Shown: positions 34,693 through 47,222, counted from the stretch's first letter. The stretch: DNA of 64,000 nt from Sciurus carolinensis (GCF_902686445.1 NC_062232.1:12941105-13005104); one strand, 5' to 3'. Numbers and translations: made by a program. Notes: generated from the letters alone by a model not told the origin.

Positions 34693-34984
34693 AAAATACT
34701 AATAAGGAACACATTCTCTAAGTGTATTCCTCTGATGAGTCAGAGTATGAACAGAGTGGCCTGCAACGCTTTGTCTCTCTTTCTGTCTTCCTCAATCCTA
34801 GCAGCATGTCTTCTTTATCTTCTTTTAGTTCTCTCAAATCTCCATGCCCTTTCATATCTCATGACCCCTGAAGTTGCTATTCTCTACGCCTTGAATGCGT
34901 ATTTTTGCAGTCTCCACTTAAATTGCTCCTTCTTGGTGGGTTTCGCTTAATCACCTAATATAGCTTCACTCCTTTATACCATTT

Positions 34985-35430
34985 ATCAGTTAGTTTTTGC
35001 CATATAACAAACTATCTTAAAATATAGTGGCTCAAAACAACTGGAATTCATTCAATTCATGATTCTACTATGCCTGGCTGGGTTCACATCTGGATCTGAA
35101 CTCAATTACTGGGTTGACTGGAGACTGTCTGGTCCTAGATAACTGAGGGGACTGGTGATTGACTGGCTGTCATTTTGGGTGACGGGGGTGATCAGGCCGT
35201 GTATCACTTATCCTTCTGAAGGCTAACACAAGTTTGTTCACAAGGAAGCATAGATTTCAAGAACATCAAAAATACAAGCCCTTAAATGCAAGCACTTTTC
35301 AAGTTTCTACTTACATTGCATTTGTTAGTATCCCATTAGCCAACACATATCACAAGGGAACTCTAGATTAAAGGGGAAGAAAAAGACTTCACCTCTTGAG
35401 GGAAGAGTTCCAAAGTCACATTGCCAAGGT
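34985..35430 (+). repeat. ERVL-type LTR relic (LTR16/LTR33-like)
   Basis: GCCATATAACAAACTATCTT, ATAGTGGCTCAAAACAACTGG, GGTTGACTGGAGACTGTCTGG and GACTTCACCTCTTGAGGG fit the same family as 3.4 and 25.1 kb. Confidence 0.6.
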
Positions 35431-35479
35431 ATGGATACAAGGAGTGCAAAAATTTGTATTCAAATCTGTTCGTTCTCTT

Positions 35480-35800
35480 CCTGTGCTTGGAATACTAAAG
35501 CCAGTATATGACAAGCCTGATGGAGAATAAGACTACAGGCCTCATGAAGATGCCCCAGCTAGAAGCCTCCCAACCACCAGACATGTGAGTAAAGTCATCC
35601 TGGATCATCTGGCTTCCAGCTGATCTACCAGCTGACTACAGATAAATGAGAAAGCTAAGCAAAGTTCAGGTAAGCTGATACAGATTAAAGGAATCACCTG
35701 AGCAACTCGCAGAATAATTATGAACTAAATGAAATATTTATTACTTTAAACCACCATGATTTGGGATGTTTTGTTATATAGCAAAATCCAACCAATACAG
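35480..35800 (+). repeat. MLT1-type MaLR LTR, 3' part
   Basis: GAACTAAATGAAATATTTATTAC, CTTTAAACCACCATGATTTG and GGGATGTTTTGTTATATAGC are the usual 3' end of old MLT1 LTRs. Confidence 0.65.
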
Positions 35801-36479
35801 GGGACCTGGATCAAGACTCTGGTCCCAATTAGGGAACAATAAGTGGTTAGGCCTTGCTGTGTTAATGGACTGACAATATCTGTCCATGACTACCTGACTT
35901 CCAGCTACCAGTTTCTGCATTTCTTTGCTTGAGGGATTTCTCTAGTCATTAGAATCTACTCTGCCTATGCTCACAGTAGGTCACAAGTTCTGCAGAATTA
36001 ATGCTTACTATAAGTAACTTTAATCAATGACTCGAGAGGTGGTTTATAAATATCCCAGAAAATTGAAAAATGATTTGTTCCAAACTGTCTCCAACAGTTC
36101 TCTAATGGGATTGTGTTCTGGGACTTGGTAAAGAGCTCCCTGCCTCTTTCATCTGCAGACTGGCCTAAAACACATGACTCAGGAGTGAGCCTATGACTCT
36201 CATTTAGTCTGTGTCTCAGACTGAAGCTAGACATTTGCACCCAACAGATTTGGCATGATAGTTTTGATGGGTGAGGTGGGAATTTTTATATGGTTATCAG
36301 AGATGGAATTAAGGTCAAAGATCAGATGAGGCTGAGAGACAAAAGAGAAGAATGAGATCAGGGAGAGATGTGCTTTGTACCTTATAAACCAAGAAACAAA
36401 AGCTACAAGTTTAACATGTTCAGTCATATTTTCCCTTTCAATACTATTTTTGGCAGTGTATTTTTTATAAAATATAAAC
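35801..36479. other. Unassigned non-coding DNA
   Basis: No recognised gene or repeat. Minus frames of 80 and 85 codons (35998-36240 and 36227-36484) lack domains. Confidence 0.4.
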
Positions 36480-36865
36480 TGCATGTAATGAAAAACAAAA
36501 ATCTTAAGTGCACTTTTAAATGAGCTTTAACAAATGTATACACCCATATAACCATTTTACAAATCAAGATATTGAGCATGTACTTACTCTTTCATGTCTT
36601 GTTTCACTCAATGTTTTTGAGATTATACATGTTGTGTATATCAGTAGTTCATTCCTTTTTTATGATTGGATCATGTTTTATCATATGACTAGCATAATTT
36701 CTCATTTCTCATCATGTTGAATATTTGCTTTATTTCTAGTATGTATGTGTTCTAAATAAAGCTCCTATGAACTTTCATATACAGGTCTCCTTATGAGCAT
36801 ATGTTTTGATTTCTCTTAAGTATTTAGGAATGAATTTGTCAGATCATAGGGTAGGTGTGAAGCCT
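36480..36865 (-). repeat. Ancient L1 (L1M-type) 3'-UTR fragment, minus strand
   Basis: AAATGAGCTTTAACAAATG, CCATATAACCATTTTACAAATC, TTGTTTCACTCAATG, TCTAAATAAAGCTCCTATGAAC and GAATTTGTCAGATCATAGGG follow antisense L1M text. Confidence 0.65.
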
Positions 36866-37441
36866 TTACTTGGTTGCCTCTGTGGTTGACTTATTTTCCT
36901 TAGTCCTCTGCCTGGTATGCCTTCCTGCTGGGTCTTGGATAATGAGATTCCAGTAAGCATTCTGTGGCGGGAGCTCATGTATTAAAGTTTCAGAGTAGGG
37001 ATGGGGTTAGGATCAGGAAAGAGTATAGGATAGAAGTTGGGCATGTATGATTAGGAGATCAGGGTCTAATCTTGATTTTTCCATTAAACAGATCAGAAGC
37101 AAATAATTTTGTGAACTTTGGGGTTTTAGTCCTTTGATTGCTTTTCAAGATTCCTTCCAGATGGTTCTATGCCCATCTTGAGAGTTCATAGTAGATGCTC
37201 AATTAAAATGTTTCCCTGTGTAGGACATGGAAAAGTATTGTTATTTGTATTTCTCTTGACTTCAAAAGCATTAAGTTAATTACTATTTTACTGATTTATC
37301 TTCCTCCTAATAAGGGTGAGTGCACTAAGGATGATGTTTCATTTTTGTGACGCTGATGGTCGATACAAGGGCATGAAGTCAAGAGACACCAGACTAGAAG
37401 GTAGAAGGAGGAGGAGAGTGTAGAGTATAACAAAAGATAAG

Positions 37442-37479
<38 letters not shown>

Positions 37480-39179
37480 CAAAAAAAAAAAAAAAAAAAC
37501 GGAGAGAGAATGAGTAACACACAGAGGATGATAGTTGCCACAGGAAGTAAACTTTGGGGAGGAAAAAGATACTTTGAAGCAGTTTTACTGAGTCAATGTC
37601 AATAATTCCTTTCTCTCTCACCAAGAAAATTTCAGAAAAAAATCCCATCCATCATTCTCTATCGTATTTTGGGGATTAGATATATAATTAAAGTGAACTC
37701 AAGAACAGAGAAGATGCTCTCAAAGGAGTCCTACAACATTTAGATTCAATGAATGAAAGTATTAGATAAGGTAAAAAGCAAGTTGCTCTAACAAAGACAC
37801 CTAACGTCAGAGTAGCCTATGGCACCAGAAAGTTTGTTTTTCAGGTAACAATTCAGAGATACATGGTCCAGATCCATAAAGCAGCACTGCTCCAGGGTCA
37901 GTCAGAAACCCAAGGTTGTCCTGTTGTGTAGCTCTGTCATTCTCTAGGGTATTGTTGTTTATCTGTTCAGTTGAAGGTAGGTTGCTGTAGGTTCCATATG
38001 GTGGGAAAAAGAAAGATAACATGGAGGAGACATGCCTACTGTCTTAAGTTCTAGTTCTGAAAGTGGCATAATCACTTTTTCTAACATTTAGTTGGCCAGA
38101 ATTCAACCATCTGATCAAGCCTAATCTCAAGGGGGACTGGAAAATATAATTAAGCTGTGTGCTCAGGAAGAAGGGGAAAGAAGATTGTAATATACAATAG
38201 TAGTATGATGAACCCCTAAAGTCACCCAAAAGGCTGCTTGGAGTATCATTTCATCCACGTTTTGAGGAAGAGCATTATTATTCAGAGCTTACAGAGACTT
38301 TTTTTTCTATTTTGGCCTATCCTACATTTTCCCTGTGGTCTAATGGGCTTTGGGCAGTAGAATTCTTTACAATTCTTGAACCCTTGCCTGATATCAAGTA
38401 AGGCTAAAGTCAAATGTGCTCCAGCAACAGCATAAAGCAGGAGGGAAGTGAGCTGAAGAGCCTTGACCCTCCACCATATTTGTCTCCCAGTGGGAAGCTG
38501 AAACTAAATTTTTAAGACTTTCACTTTTCCTGGAAAATCTTCCCAAGCCAGATGTGTTCTTTCCCATTCACCTCCATTATTCAACAATCTTTATTTCTTC
38601 TCTCTACCCTCGCAGATCCCAATAGTGCTGACTGGCTATGACAGTATGTAATTGAACACAGAGCATTTTGCCTCCACTGTGATTAAACTTCATGCCATAT
38701 GCAATTGAATCACTCTTAAAAAGATAAAGCTAAGGTCTCCAGGCTACAAATTCCTCCTAAGGCGAAGAGTGGTATGTGCTTTGGTGTTCCTCCCTGATGA
38801 CACCGACACCAATTATATTAACTGAGCACTTTCTCTCCTCGCTCCATCTCCTCTATCATGTTGTTTGTCTTTACTTCAGGATGACCATAACCTGTGAGCC
38901 AAGTCCACACTGTTAACAGGTCTTCTGGAATGGTATCCTATATTTGGCTTGTAACCAGTTTCTTGGGACATTACATGATAGTCAGCTGATTAGGGCAACA
39001 GAATTTTTCTTCAAGAGAAAGAGCTAGAGTTTAGTTAATCTTGGGGCAGAATGGTTCATCTCAAAATAAATTATATTCTCAAGATGCTAGAACAGCTGTT
39101 GAACAAAACAAATTTTCTAACAAGTGAGAAGAAGAATGACAACCTGCAGACCTTAAAAGAGAATTTGAAAAAACAAAAA
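36866..39179. other. Unassigned DNA with one TG microsatellite
   Basis: About 2.3 kb without a supported gene. Apart from the TG/poly-A repeat at 37.4 kb, I recognise nothing. Confidence 0.45.
37444..37499. repeat. (TG)n microsatellite followed by poly-A
   Basis: About 17 TG units, a TATC spacer and 19 As. The poly-A may be the tail of an otherwise lost plus-strand retrocopy. Confidence 0.95.
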
Positions 39180-39665
39180 CAGGTGTGTTAGACTATATGC
39201 TAGATTATACTCTCCAATCTGGTGGCATTGGAGACCTTCACATTAAGAGATGGAATCTGTTTCTCTACCCCTTGTGTCTAGGCGGGTCATGAGAACTGGT
39301 TTGTCCAAAGGGGCATTAACAAAAATAAAGCAAGTAGAGGCTTGAAATGTACTTACATATTGTGACTTTCTCTCTTGTGGCTCTTGGGACCCTGAAACCT
39401 GATGAATGTCAAAAAACAAAAACAAAAACAAAACACATAGCTGCCCTCCTTACCCAACCCAATAGTTTGCCTTGCTAAATATGTGTGATGCCTTTCTAGA
39501 TCACCTAGCCTCTAGGTAACTCATGAGCTGATTGCAGGCAAATGAAAAATCTCAACCCACACCAAAAGGATTCACTGAACAAACCTCAGAATCAATAGGT
39601 AGTTGTTTTAAGTATCTACATTTTGGAGTGATTTGTTATGTAACCCAAACTAATTGTTACAACTG
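39180..39665 (+). repeat. MLT1-type MaLR LTR relic
   Basis: GAGATGGAATCTGTTTCTCTACCCC, GGCGGGTCATGAGAACTGGTTTG and the end section GTTGTTTTAAGTATCTACATTTTGG, TGATTTGTTATGTAACC match MLT1. An A/C-rich (AAAAAC)n patch at 39413-39433 interrupts it. Confidence 0.65.
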
Positions 39666-40539
39666 AGTAGCCTGTGCATGTATGTATACATGTGTGTTTG
39701 TATGTATGCTTCTTGCATCGTCTCACACACCCATAATACTCCCAACATGATTGGGTAAAGTATTTATGTAGTTTCTCTGTAGAAATTCCAAACTCTAAAA
39801 ATAAACACATAGAGGAAAAAGTAAGTGATTAGTCTCTTCTTCCCTCACTTCTCCCTCTCCTGCCCCAAGTTCCCTGAACGTGGAGCTTGACCAGGCAGAA
39901 ATTTGACAAATCTGAAAGAAGGCAGTACCAAGAATACATCATGCTACTCATTTTCCTGGGGACACTACTTTTTCCTGGCAGCCCCGGAAATGGGAATGAA
40001 GGAAGATATATGTGTGCCCTAAGTTCTCCTGATCTTAGGGAGATGGATGATAACCATTGGTCTTCTTTCTTATGGGGTTTATTTTTCTATAATTATTTAA
40101 TTTTTGTTCATCATAGGGTTTTTATATCAGGGTCTTACAACATTCTTCTCTGTACATCATACCTCACAATGATTGGCTGTTGCTGATGGCTTTCCTAAAA
40201 CAAATTCCCTAATTGTCCTTATATATCAGCTGACTATTGGTTCCTAAAACCACAGAGGTGGCATTTCTGGAGAGGGTTGTTTTTGGTTAGACAAAGCCTA
40301 TGTAAGTTTGTCTTTAGTATTAGCTTTCCATATTTGGGTAGGTGTAGTTGACATAACTATTACTTGACCTCTGTAAAATATGGTGATTTTATTTTTTAGA
40401 AGAGACAATAATACATTTAGTTTTTTGAATCTAAAGTGCCTGGCAGTAGAAATCCTTTTCTTCATTTTCCCCCATCCCACTTCTTTTTCTCATTTCTATA
40501 TATGTTTTAGTTATTAAAATCAGTCTTTTCTTTAAAACA
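39666..40539. other. Unassigned non-coding DNA
   Basis: No recognised gene or repeat. A 99-codon frame at 39887-40186 has no domain that I know. Confidence 0.4.
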
Positions 40540-40802
40540 GTTTGAGGCATAATTTATATACTACAAAAGTCACCTCTTTAAAGTGTATAATTCATTTGGC
40601 ATTTGGTAAATATATACAGTTGTGTGGTCATCATTACAATATGGTTTTAGGACATTTTCATCACATCCAAAGATCCCTTGTGTCCATTTACAATCAGTGT
40701 CCATTCATACCCTTATTCTAAGGTAATGACTATCTATTTTCTGTCTCTAAAACTTTGTAGGTTCTGGAAAGTTCATACAAAGAGAATCATACAATATAGG
40801 GA
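40540..40802 (-). repeat. Ancient L1 (L1M-type) 3'-UTR fragment, minus strand
   Basis: GAGGCATAATTTATATACTAC, AAAGTGTATAATTCATTTGGC, GGACATTTTCATCACATCC and CATACAAAGAGAATCATACAAT are antisense L1M 3'-UTR text. Confidence 0.7.
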
Positions 40803-41339
40803 GAAGTTTTTTTTTTTTTTGGAGAAAAATAATCCTTAGTTATAGGGGTTTCCTAAAGATAGAAAAATGTTTACAAAAACTACTCTTTCTTTGACAATTT
40901 GATCCATGAATATGAACAAGATGGCTTATCTTGGTTTGGGTTCCCTCAAAGCAGATGTCAATGCAAGCACTTGGAGGCAAGTAATATATTTGGGAGATAA
41001 TCACAAAAGGCAGAAATGAGTGAGAGGGGTGGATGAGACACAGGTGAGTGGAAATAAAAAATTAAAAGGCATGGGATAAGAAGTTCACTTATTACTGCTT
41101 CATCCTCATTGCTTAATATTGGTCTGTTTGGGTTTTCTATATCCTTTTGGTCCAATTTGGTTCATTTCATGTATCTAGACATTTGTCAATATCTTCTAGA
41201 TTTTTCTATCTATTGGAATATATTTTCAAAACTAGGTCCTAATGATCCTCTGGATTTCAGAAATGTCTGTGGTGATATCAATGCTAGTTGTTGCAGGAGG
41301 CCTCAGTTCTTACTACAAAGCCTTTTCTGTAAGGTCACT
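40803..41339. other. Unassigned non-coding DNA
   Basis: It begins with a poly-T run (40807-40820). No gene or repeat is recognised. Confidence 0.4.
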
Positions 41340-41560
41340 TGAGTGTCCTAACAACATGGCATCTGGTTTCCCCCAGAACAAGTGATCCAAAAGAGAGCAA
41401 GGTGGATATAGTAATGCCCATTATGATTTAGCAAAAGATTACATACCATTATTTCTGCTATGTTATATGGGTTGCAAAGGTTAGCTCACAAGGGCATGAA
41501 TACCAGGAGTCATGGATAATGAGGTCATCTTGAAGCCTAGATACCATATCCATTGACTCC
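41340..41560 (+). repeat. LTR 3'-end relic (ERVL or MaLR)
   Basis: AGATTACATACCATTATTTCTGC and CACAAGGGCATGAATACCAGGAG followed by GAGGTCATCTTGAAGCCTAGATACCA match the end of an old mammalian LTR whose exact name I cannot fix. Confidence 0.45.
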
Positions 41561-43756
41561 TGTCCCTCATTGGTTGAGAGTTGAGCAAGCTCCAGGAGGG
41601 ACTGAAGAGAGCCTCAGGTGGAGGAGTTTGTAGGTGTTTGAAGTGAGAAGCTGCCAACCTGCAAGGAATTACCCACTATGGCTGCAGGTAAACTGAGAAA
41701 TGGCCTGGAGCTTTGGGGTGGAGCCTTACCAGCATCTGCCACATGCCCCAAAGCTGCCATTAGTGAGATACCTTTTCAGGTCCATTCTAGATAATTAAAA
41801 GAAAAATCTTTGACAGCTCAGACTTATAGTTAGAGCAAAATAATAGGTTGATGGTACTGTATTTATGCCTTTGGGAGGCACTCTGGGTGACTGCTGCACC
41901 AGACTGAACTTTGGGCTTTTGGAAGTCCATCATCCTGGAAGAAGGAGTTCCCAGAACACCAAAGCTAGTCTGCTCCTTATATTGCTGCAGAGTAAAAAAT
42001 GACAGGCCAGCACTGGGCAGTGGTCCAGCTACATTCTTAAAATATGGGAAGGGAGCTGGAATCAAAGGAAAGAGTCAAGATTTAGAAAATCAGGGTGGTG
42101 AAGGTTTTTCTCAAGGTAAACTGGGATAGGAGGAAATGATGACAGATCAATGCCTAAAAGTACTGTGTAGCATTGGATTTAACACTGACATCAGTGGGTT
42201 CCATCACTCATGCCACCTAATTATGTTACCTTATAAAGGAGCAAAAGCAGGAGGAGAACAGGGAAATGTAGGGACAGAGTAACCAAAGAGGAGGGAAAGC
42301 AGACCTATAAATAACCTAGGATCCTCACTGAATGACCAGACCTAGAGGAACCATATGTCCTGAGTGACTCAAGACAATCCTGGTTTAACCTGCTGTTCTG
42401 GAATTGTTATTACTAGTATCTCCTTTTGCTCTCAACATCCAGGTTTGGATGGTAAATCACATTTCTCTTAATCATAGAACACTGTATTGTCTCAAACATA
42501 ACATTCTACACAATGAATTGTGAATGTTTAATTCTCTTCAGCTGTAATCAGTGGGAAGCTAGGGACCCTGTCTGACTAACATTAATCTATCTGAAGTATT
42601 GGCATTTGTGAAGTTCTCACTATATACTTTACTTACTTAATGACTGAGTGATTGAATCAATAAGTGAATGTGCTAGCTCTGTTTTAAAAGGTACAGTATG
42701 ATTGGAAAGGATTCAGGGGCAGTAAGGGGGAAGTCATTAAGTCTAAGATTCCAAGGGGAACTATAGGAGGTATGTTTTAAAACCCCAGGTCAATGCTCTA
42801 TTCAAATGTATTTCCTCCATTTAGTTCCTGCAGCTCTGGGGCCAGATGATGTGTGCTCACAAAGAGAAATGCTGCTGGTGAAAAGTTTGGGATTGTCAAA
42901 TGTTCAGAAAAGCCTCAAGTGTGAATCAACAGGCTTTGCATCTTTACTCTCTAAGGTTCTGCTCTGTCAGCAAGTGATCCTGAAAGCTGTTATCGGTGGC
43001 ATGGTGACTGCTAATGCACATTTTCTGTATTATTTCCTCTTAAGGGAGAGGGAGCCAAGCATTTTGCCACCAAATAAGGACCATTTATGGACTGCTCAGT
43101 CACATTTGCTGAGAGCTGCTGGGTGATTCTAAGCATAAACCTGAACCCATCTCACAGAGCCAAGAACACGGGCACTGCATTTGGGAGACCAGAAAAATGA
43201 AAAATGAAAGCTAAATACAGAGTTCTGCAGAAACTGCTATATGGTGACTAATTTAGAAGAGAAACTTCAACATCTCTAGTGGTATGTTTGATTTATCATC
43301 CCCAGCTTGTCCAAAGACACTAAAACCTCCTTTGCACTTGGGTCTTAAAATCCCCAACAAAAGTTGCTATTGCTATTTTTCTTTTAGGTTTGGAGAAACA
43401 GTGAGGACACTTCTTAAGGAATGGTACAATGAGTCATAGAATCACTATGCTGCACATCATTATAAGATTAATACCCTGTACACTATTATTATCAATATTT
43501 GTCATTTATATTATCCTGTTCTAATCCTTTCCAAACATAAATCCAAAACATATCCCCTAAAAAATCCCAACAAAAGTGGAAATTTTCTCAGCAAACTATC
43601 TGATATTTGTCTAGTGCCTACTGAAATACATGTAATTATAGTGCAAGAACAGCAGGCTAAGGCAGTAGTTAACAAGTAATAATATTATAATTGAAAGGTA
43701 GAAAATGAGTAGACAGGCCTGCCAAGGGAGGAAATAATATTGGTGAAGTCATAGAC
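41561..43756. other. Unassigned non-coding DNA
   Basis: About 2.2 kb. The 106-codon frame at 42806-43126 shows no domain or splice context, and no repeat family is recognised. Confidence 0.45.
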
Positions 43757-43961
43757 CAGGGATTGGCAAACTAGGGCCTAATTCAGTCAGTCATGTTTTT
43801 ATAAATAAAGTTTTATTGGAACATGGTCATGTTTATTCACCTCTGTATTATCTATGGCTGCTTTCTTGTTACCACAGTAGAATTGGGTAATTGTGACAGA
43901 GGTTACATGGCCCCCAAATACTAAAATATTTACTAATATTTAATATATTTGCTGAGTCCTG
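43757..43961 (+). repeat. Non-autonomous hAT-type DNA transposon
   Basis: It starts CAGGGATTGGCAAACTAGGGCC and ends GCTGAGTCCTG, a decayed inverted pair. Inside are AAATAAAGTTTTATTGGAACATGG, TATCTATGGCTGCTTTC and TGACAGAGGTTACATGGCCC. The same family is at 63.2 kb. Confidence 0.7.
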
Positions 43962-44318
43962 CCATAGACCATAGTAGAAGTGAGGGTGATGATTTTTTTA
44001 ACTGATTAAGATGAACTTTCAAAAGAATATGAACTTCAATAGAAGGGATAGCATCAGATGATAGAGATTTTCAAAGCCATTTAGTAGGAGATATGGAATA
44101 GGTTCATAGGAAAAGAAAATATCTTACCCTGCTCAGTCTGAGATTCAGATATTGAGAATGGGAAAGAATGGAAGCTGCTTAAATGTATTGAGTGTATTTA
44201 TCCGTCTATCTGTTCATTTATCCACTCATTGAGCTTATGTCTACTTATTTTTACTTATGTCTACTTATTTTTACAGAATCTGTTACTCAAGTAAAATATG
44301 GTCATTGTAGGGAAAAGT
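43962..44318. other. Unassigned DNA with a 20-bp tandem duplication
   Basis: CTTATGTCTACTTATTTTTA is present twice head-to-tail at 44234-44253 and 44254-44273. Nothing else is recognised. Confidence 0.6.
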
Positions 44319-44375
44319 GTTTTTTATTTGTTCTTTTTACATATACATGACAGTAGAGTCAATTTTTAAAAATAC
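44319..44375 (-). mobile_element. Minimal L1 3'-end fragment
   Basis: TTTTTTATTTGTTCTTTTTAC and ATATACATGACAGTAGAGTC are the reverse complement of the extreme sciurid L1 3' end. Only about 50 bp were copied. Confidence 0.7.
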
Positions 44376-44779
44376 AAGTGAGTTCCCCCTAAAAGAAGAA
44401 AACCACCCATAATCCCACAATCAAGGTTAAGCCTTGATTAATCCCAAGGTTAAATCCCACAATCATGATTAAATTTGTTTCCTCTTATTTTTTTCCTACA
44501 TAGAAAAGGAAGTTTTTATTGAGTTCCTGCTACATGCCAGGCAATAAGCTAAGCATTGAGGATACATAATAGTGGAAGCTTGGTTGCAACCTCAAATACA
44601 GAGTGCAATGGCTCAAATAATTTAAGTATGGGACGAGAAGTGCAATAATAGCTTCCTGGACAAGGACAGCAGGCTAGAAGGAGTGATTACCTTTTTTGAT
44701 TTGTTATATTCAGAGGAGCCTTAGAGAATGCCTGGAAGTCAGCTATGTGAGCAGAAATGTCTTAGACACAGGGAAAACA
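44376..44779. other. Unassigned DNA with a small repeat-hairpin motif
   Basis: AATCCCACAATCA is repeated at 44411-44423 and 44453-44465. Between them AATCAAGG and CCTTGATT (44419-44426 and 44432-44439) can form an 8-bp stem. Near 44516-44575 is a MIR-like TTATTGAGTTCCTGCTACATGCCAGG. Confidence 0.5.
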
Positions 44780-44995
44780 ATGATGTTTCTCATGTTCCTG
44801 TTACATGTCAAGTAGTTTTATTAATAGCATCTCATGTAATCATTAAGACAACTGTAAGAGGTGGATTATCATTCCCATTTTACAGACAAGAACCCTGAGA
44901 CAGTGAGAGGTTAAGGCAGTTGTCTAAGTCCATTTGGATAGCTTGAAGTAGAGGAAGGATTTGATCTTGGATCTGTTCCCAATACTTTTCCCATT
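44780..44995 (+). repeat. MIR SINE
   Basis: ATAGCATCTCATGTAATCATTAAG, TATCATTCCCATTTTACAGAC, CTGAGACAGTGAGAGGTTAAGG and GTAGAGGAAGGATTTGA follow MIR closely. Confidence 0.85.
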
Positions 44996-45149
44996 TTATT
45001 GTACGACTTCCCCAGATTAAAAAAAAAATTGCCATTGATTTTATTTTACAAATAGTTATTGAGCATCTACTATACACCCAACAAATAATATATTGACTGT
45101 GCTCTCAAGGAGTTCTATAGGATCTATCATCATGCATGCATGAGTACAC

Positions 45150-45151
<2 letters not shown>

Positions 45152-45181
<30 letters not shown>
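45152..45181. repeat. (TG)n microsatellite
   Basis: Fifteen uninterrupted TG units. Confidence 0.95.
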
Positions 45182-45183
<2 letters not shown>

Positions 45184-46660
45184 GGGAGAATCTGTGCAAA
45201 GTTAGGCTCTGCTTTAACTTCAGACAGAACTTGAAACTGATCTAGGCCCCCAACATTTTATTTTCTTTCTTCTCTCTTTGGTTGTAGGACTCTTGGGCCC
45301 TTCTTGGAAGATGTTGCATTGTTTGTCCCCTTATTGGATGATTTTAGAACCCCCAATATGGAGGTTGACAATGCATTAAGTCAGTCAACCAATGACTAGC
45401 GTTCCTGTGGGGTTGGGCTATGTGTATGGAACAGGAAAGTAACATTCCTCTATTGCTGCCACTATAAAGAGAAATGATTTCTTAATTTTAGATAGAAAAC
45501 ATAGGCCCGATTAAGCAATAAATACTGTCAGAGTTCTAAGGACAAAGCCTCATGGTGGATTGAAGGAATTGGGGGATTCTTCCTAGAGCAGTGACAACTC
45601 CAACATGGCTAGCTGGATAGCAAGCACGAACATGAGGGAAGGTTAAAATCTCCCTTTAAAAATCTGGGAGGTGCTTTAACTTCCAAATTCCACTGGGAAG
45701 GGTGTGTGAGAGTTGGAGGGCAGAGATGCATCTCACTCTCCCTTTCTCTGGCACACATACAAAGCCACCCACAGAGTTAGTGAGTTGCACCATGAAATAT
45801 GGCATGGCCATAAATGAAATTACAAAAGAATCACTTCCACAGGCTTCACCTTGAAACCTTAACTTCTACATTGTGAGCACACCATTTATTACCACTGCTG
45901 CTGGGAAAGGGAGCTGTTAGTGTAATGCAGAGAAGAAAAGACAGGCAGTCAAAAGAGCAGAAAATGATAAGATTTATGATAGGTATAAAACCCTGAGCAA
46001 ATTGCCTCTTGTTAAATGTGGGTGTTGGGCCCATTATCAAAGGAGTTCACTCCAGGCAAACACAACGGTCTTTCTGGAAAATTCTTTACTTTATACCTTT
46101 CTTTCTCTCTTTGTAGGATAGCATGTTAAGTGGTCTGATGGGAAAAGATTAGTGAGTGGGAAAAAATTTCATTCTCTTCTAAGTTCTTTGGTTCAATTAT
46201 CCTTATACCAGTTTGCCCATGACTTCTTCACTCAGGTGACCTCCAAAATGGTGATGAGATTTACGACCACCTCACAACTGTTCAACAGCCCTCAACTACT
46301 GATGAATCTGGGACAGCCACCTGAAGGATGCTTCTAATGAATATTCAGCAGAGTTTTTTTGAAGGCTTCCTGGGCTGAGAACAGAGTGATGAACAGGAGA
46401 GATCTGATCCTTTCCTTATAGAGGTCTATCTGAGCTTGACCTCTGGACCCTCTTATATCTGGAAGGATGTGCAACCAACCAAGTTATTCAAGTTAACCAA
46501 CAACTTGAGAGCCCATAAGAACCCCTCTCCTCCTATTTTTGGGATAAAGTACAAAGTTTCATCCTGAGCAGAGATCCTAGGGGTCTCTTCTGGCTTCTTG
46601 TCAACTACCTCTGCAACCAATGAACTCTATCTTGGGGCAAGAGACACAAACTAACTAGAT
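45182..46660. other. Unassigned non-coding DNA
   Basis: No gene or named repeat is supported. Open frames are at most 64 codons. Confidence 0.45.
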
Positions 46661-46823
46661 TAACATTGTCCAATAAACCTTACTGCAATGATGGTAGACA
46701 ATAGCCACAAGTGGCTACTGAGCACTTAAAATGTGGCCAGCTAGAATTAGAATGAACTGCAAGTAGAAAATATATACTGAATTGCAAAGCAATGCCTCCC
46801 CTCAAATAATGTAATATAGAATG

Positions 46824-46835
46824 TCTCAAAAATAG
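46824..46835. repeat. 12-bp target-site duplication, left copy (B1-dID)
   Basis: TCTCAAAAATAG pairs with TCTCAGAAACAG at 47038-47049, with two differences. Confidence 0.7.
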
Positions 46836-47037
46836 GTTTTTTTTGATACCTGGAGTTGACAGGAGACTTAACCACTACCACATACATAACTTTTATTTAT
46901 TTTATTTTGAGACAGGGTCTTGCTAAGTTTCTTAGGGCCTTGCTAAGTTGCTGAGGCTGTCCTTGAACTTGAACTTGTAATCCTCTTGCCTCAGCCTCCC
47001 AAGTTGCTGGCATTACAGGCATGCGCCACCATGCCCA
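46836..47037 (-). mobile_element. B1-dID composite SINE
   Basis: Plus-strand landmarks are a GTTTTTTTT tail side and a decayed ID unit (GATACCTGGAGTTGACAGG, CTTAACCACTACCACATACA). Then come B1 segments: GAGACAGGGTCTTGCTAAG, CTCTTGCCTCAGCCTCCC and GGCATTACAGGCATGCGCC. A 9-13-bp stretch around TTGCTAAGT is duplicated inside the B1 part. It interrupts a hAT element. Confidence 0.88.
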
Positions 47038-47222
47038 TCTCAGAAACAGCTTTATACTGAATACATGCTAAAAGTATAATAATTTGGACATATTGAGTTA
47101 AATTAAGTATGCTGTTAAAATTAATGTCACTTATTACAGCTTACTTTTTATATGTGCCACTAAAATTTTTAAATTGCATATGTGGTTTGCATCATATTTC
47201 CATTTGACAGAGCTGCTCTATA

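Larger units (their letters stand above)
46661..47222 (+). repeat. hAT-Charlie DNA transposon split by a SINE
   Basis: The left part has AACATTGTCCAATAAACC, GTAGACAATAGCCACAAG and TGGCTACTGAGCACTTAAAATG. The right part, from about 47095, runs to CATTTGACAGAGCTGCTCTA. This is a known palindrome-rich hAT relic (MER58-like by recall). A B1-dID SINE sits between. Confidence 0.6.

Noticed and set aside
42806..43126. 106-codon ORF that looked like a possible exon
   Set aside because: No known domain, and splice signals at its edges could not be shown.
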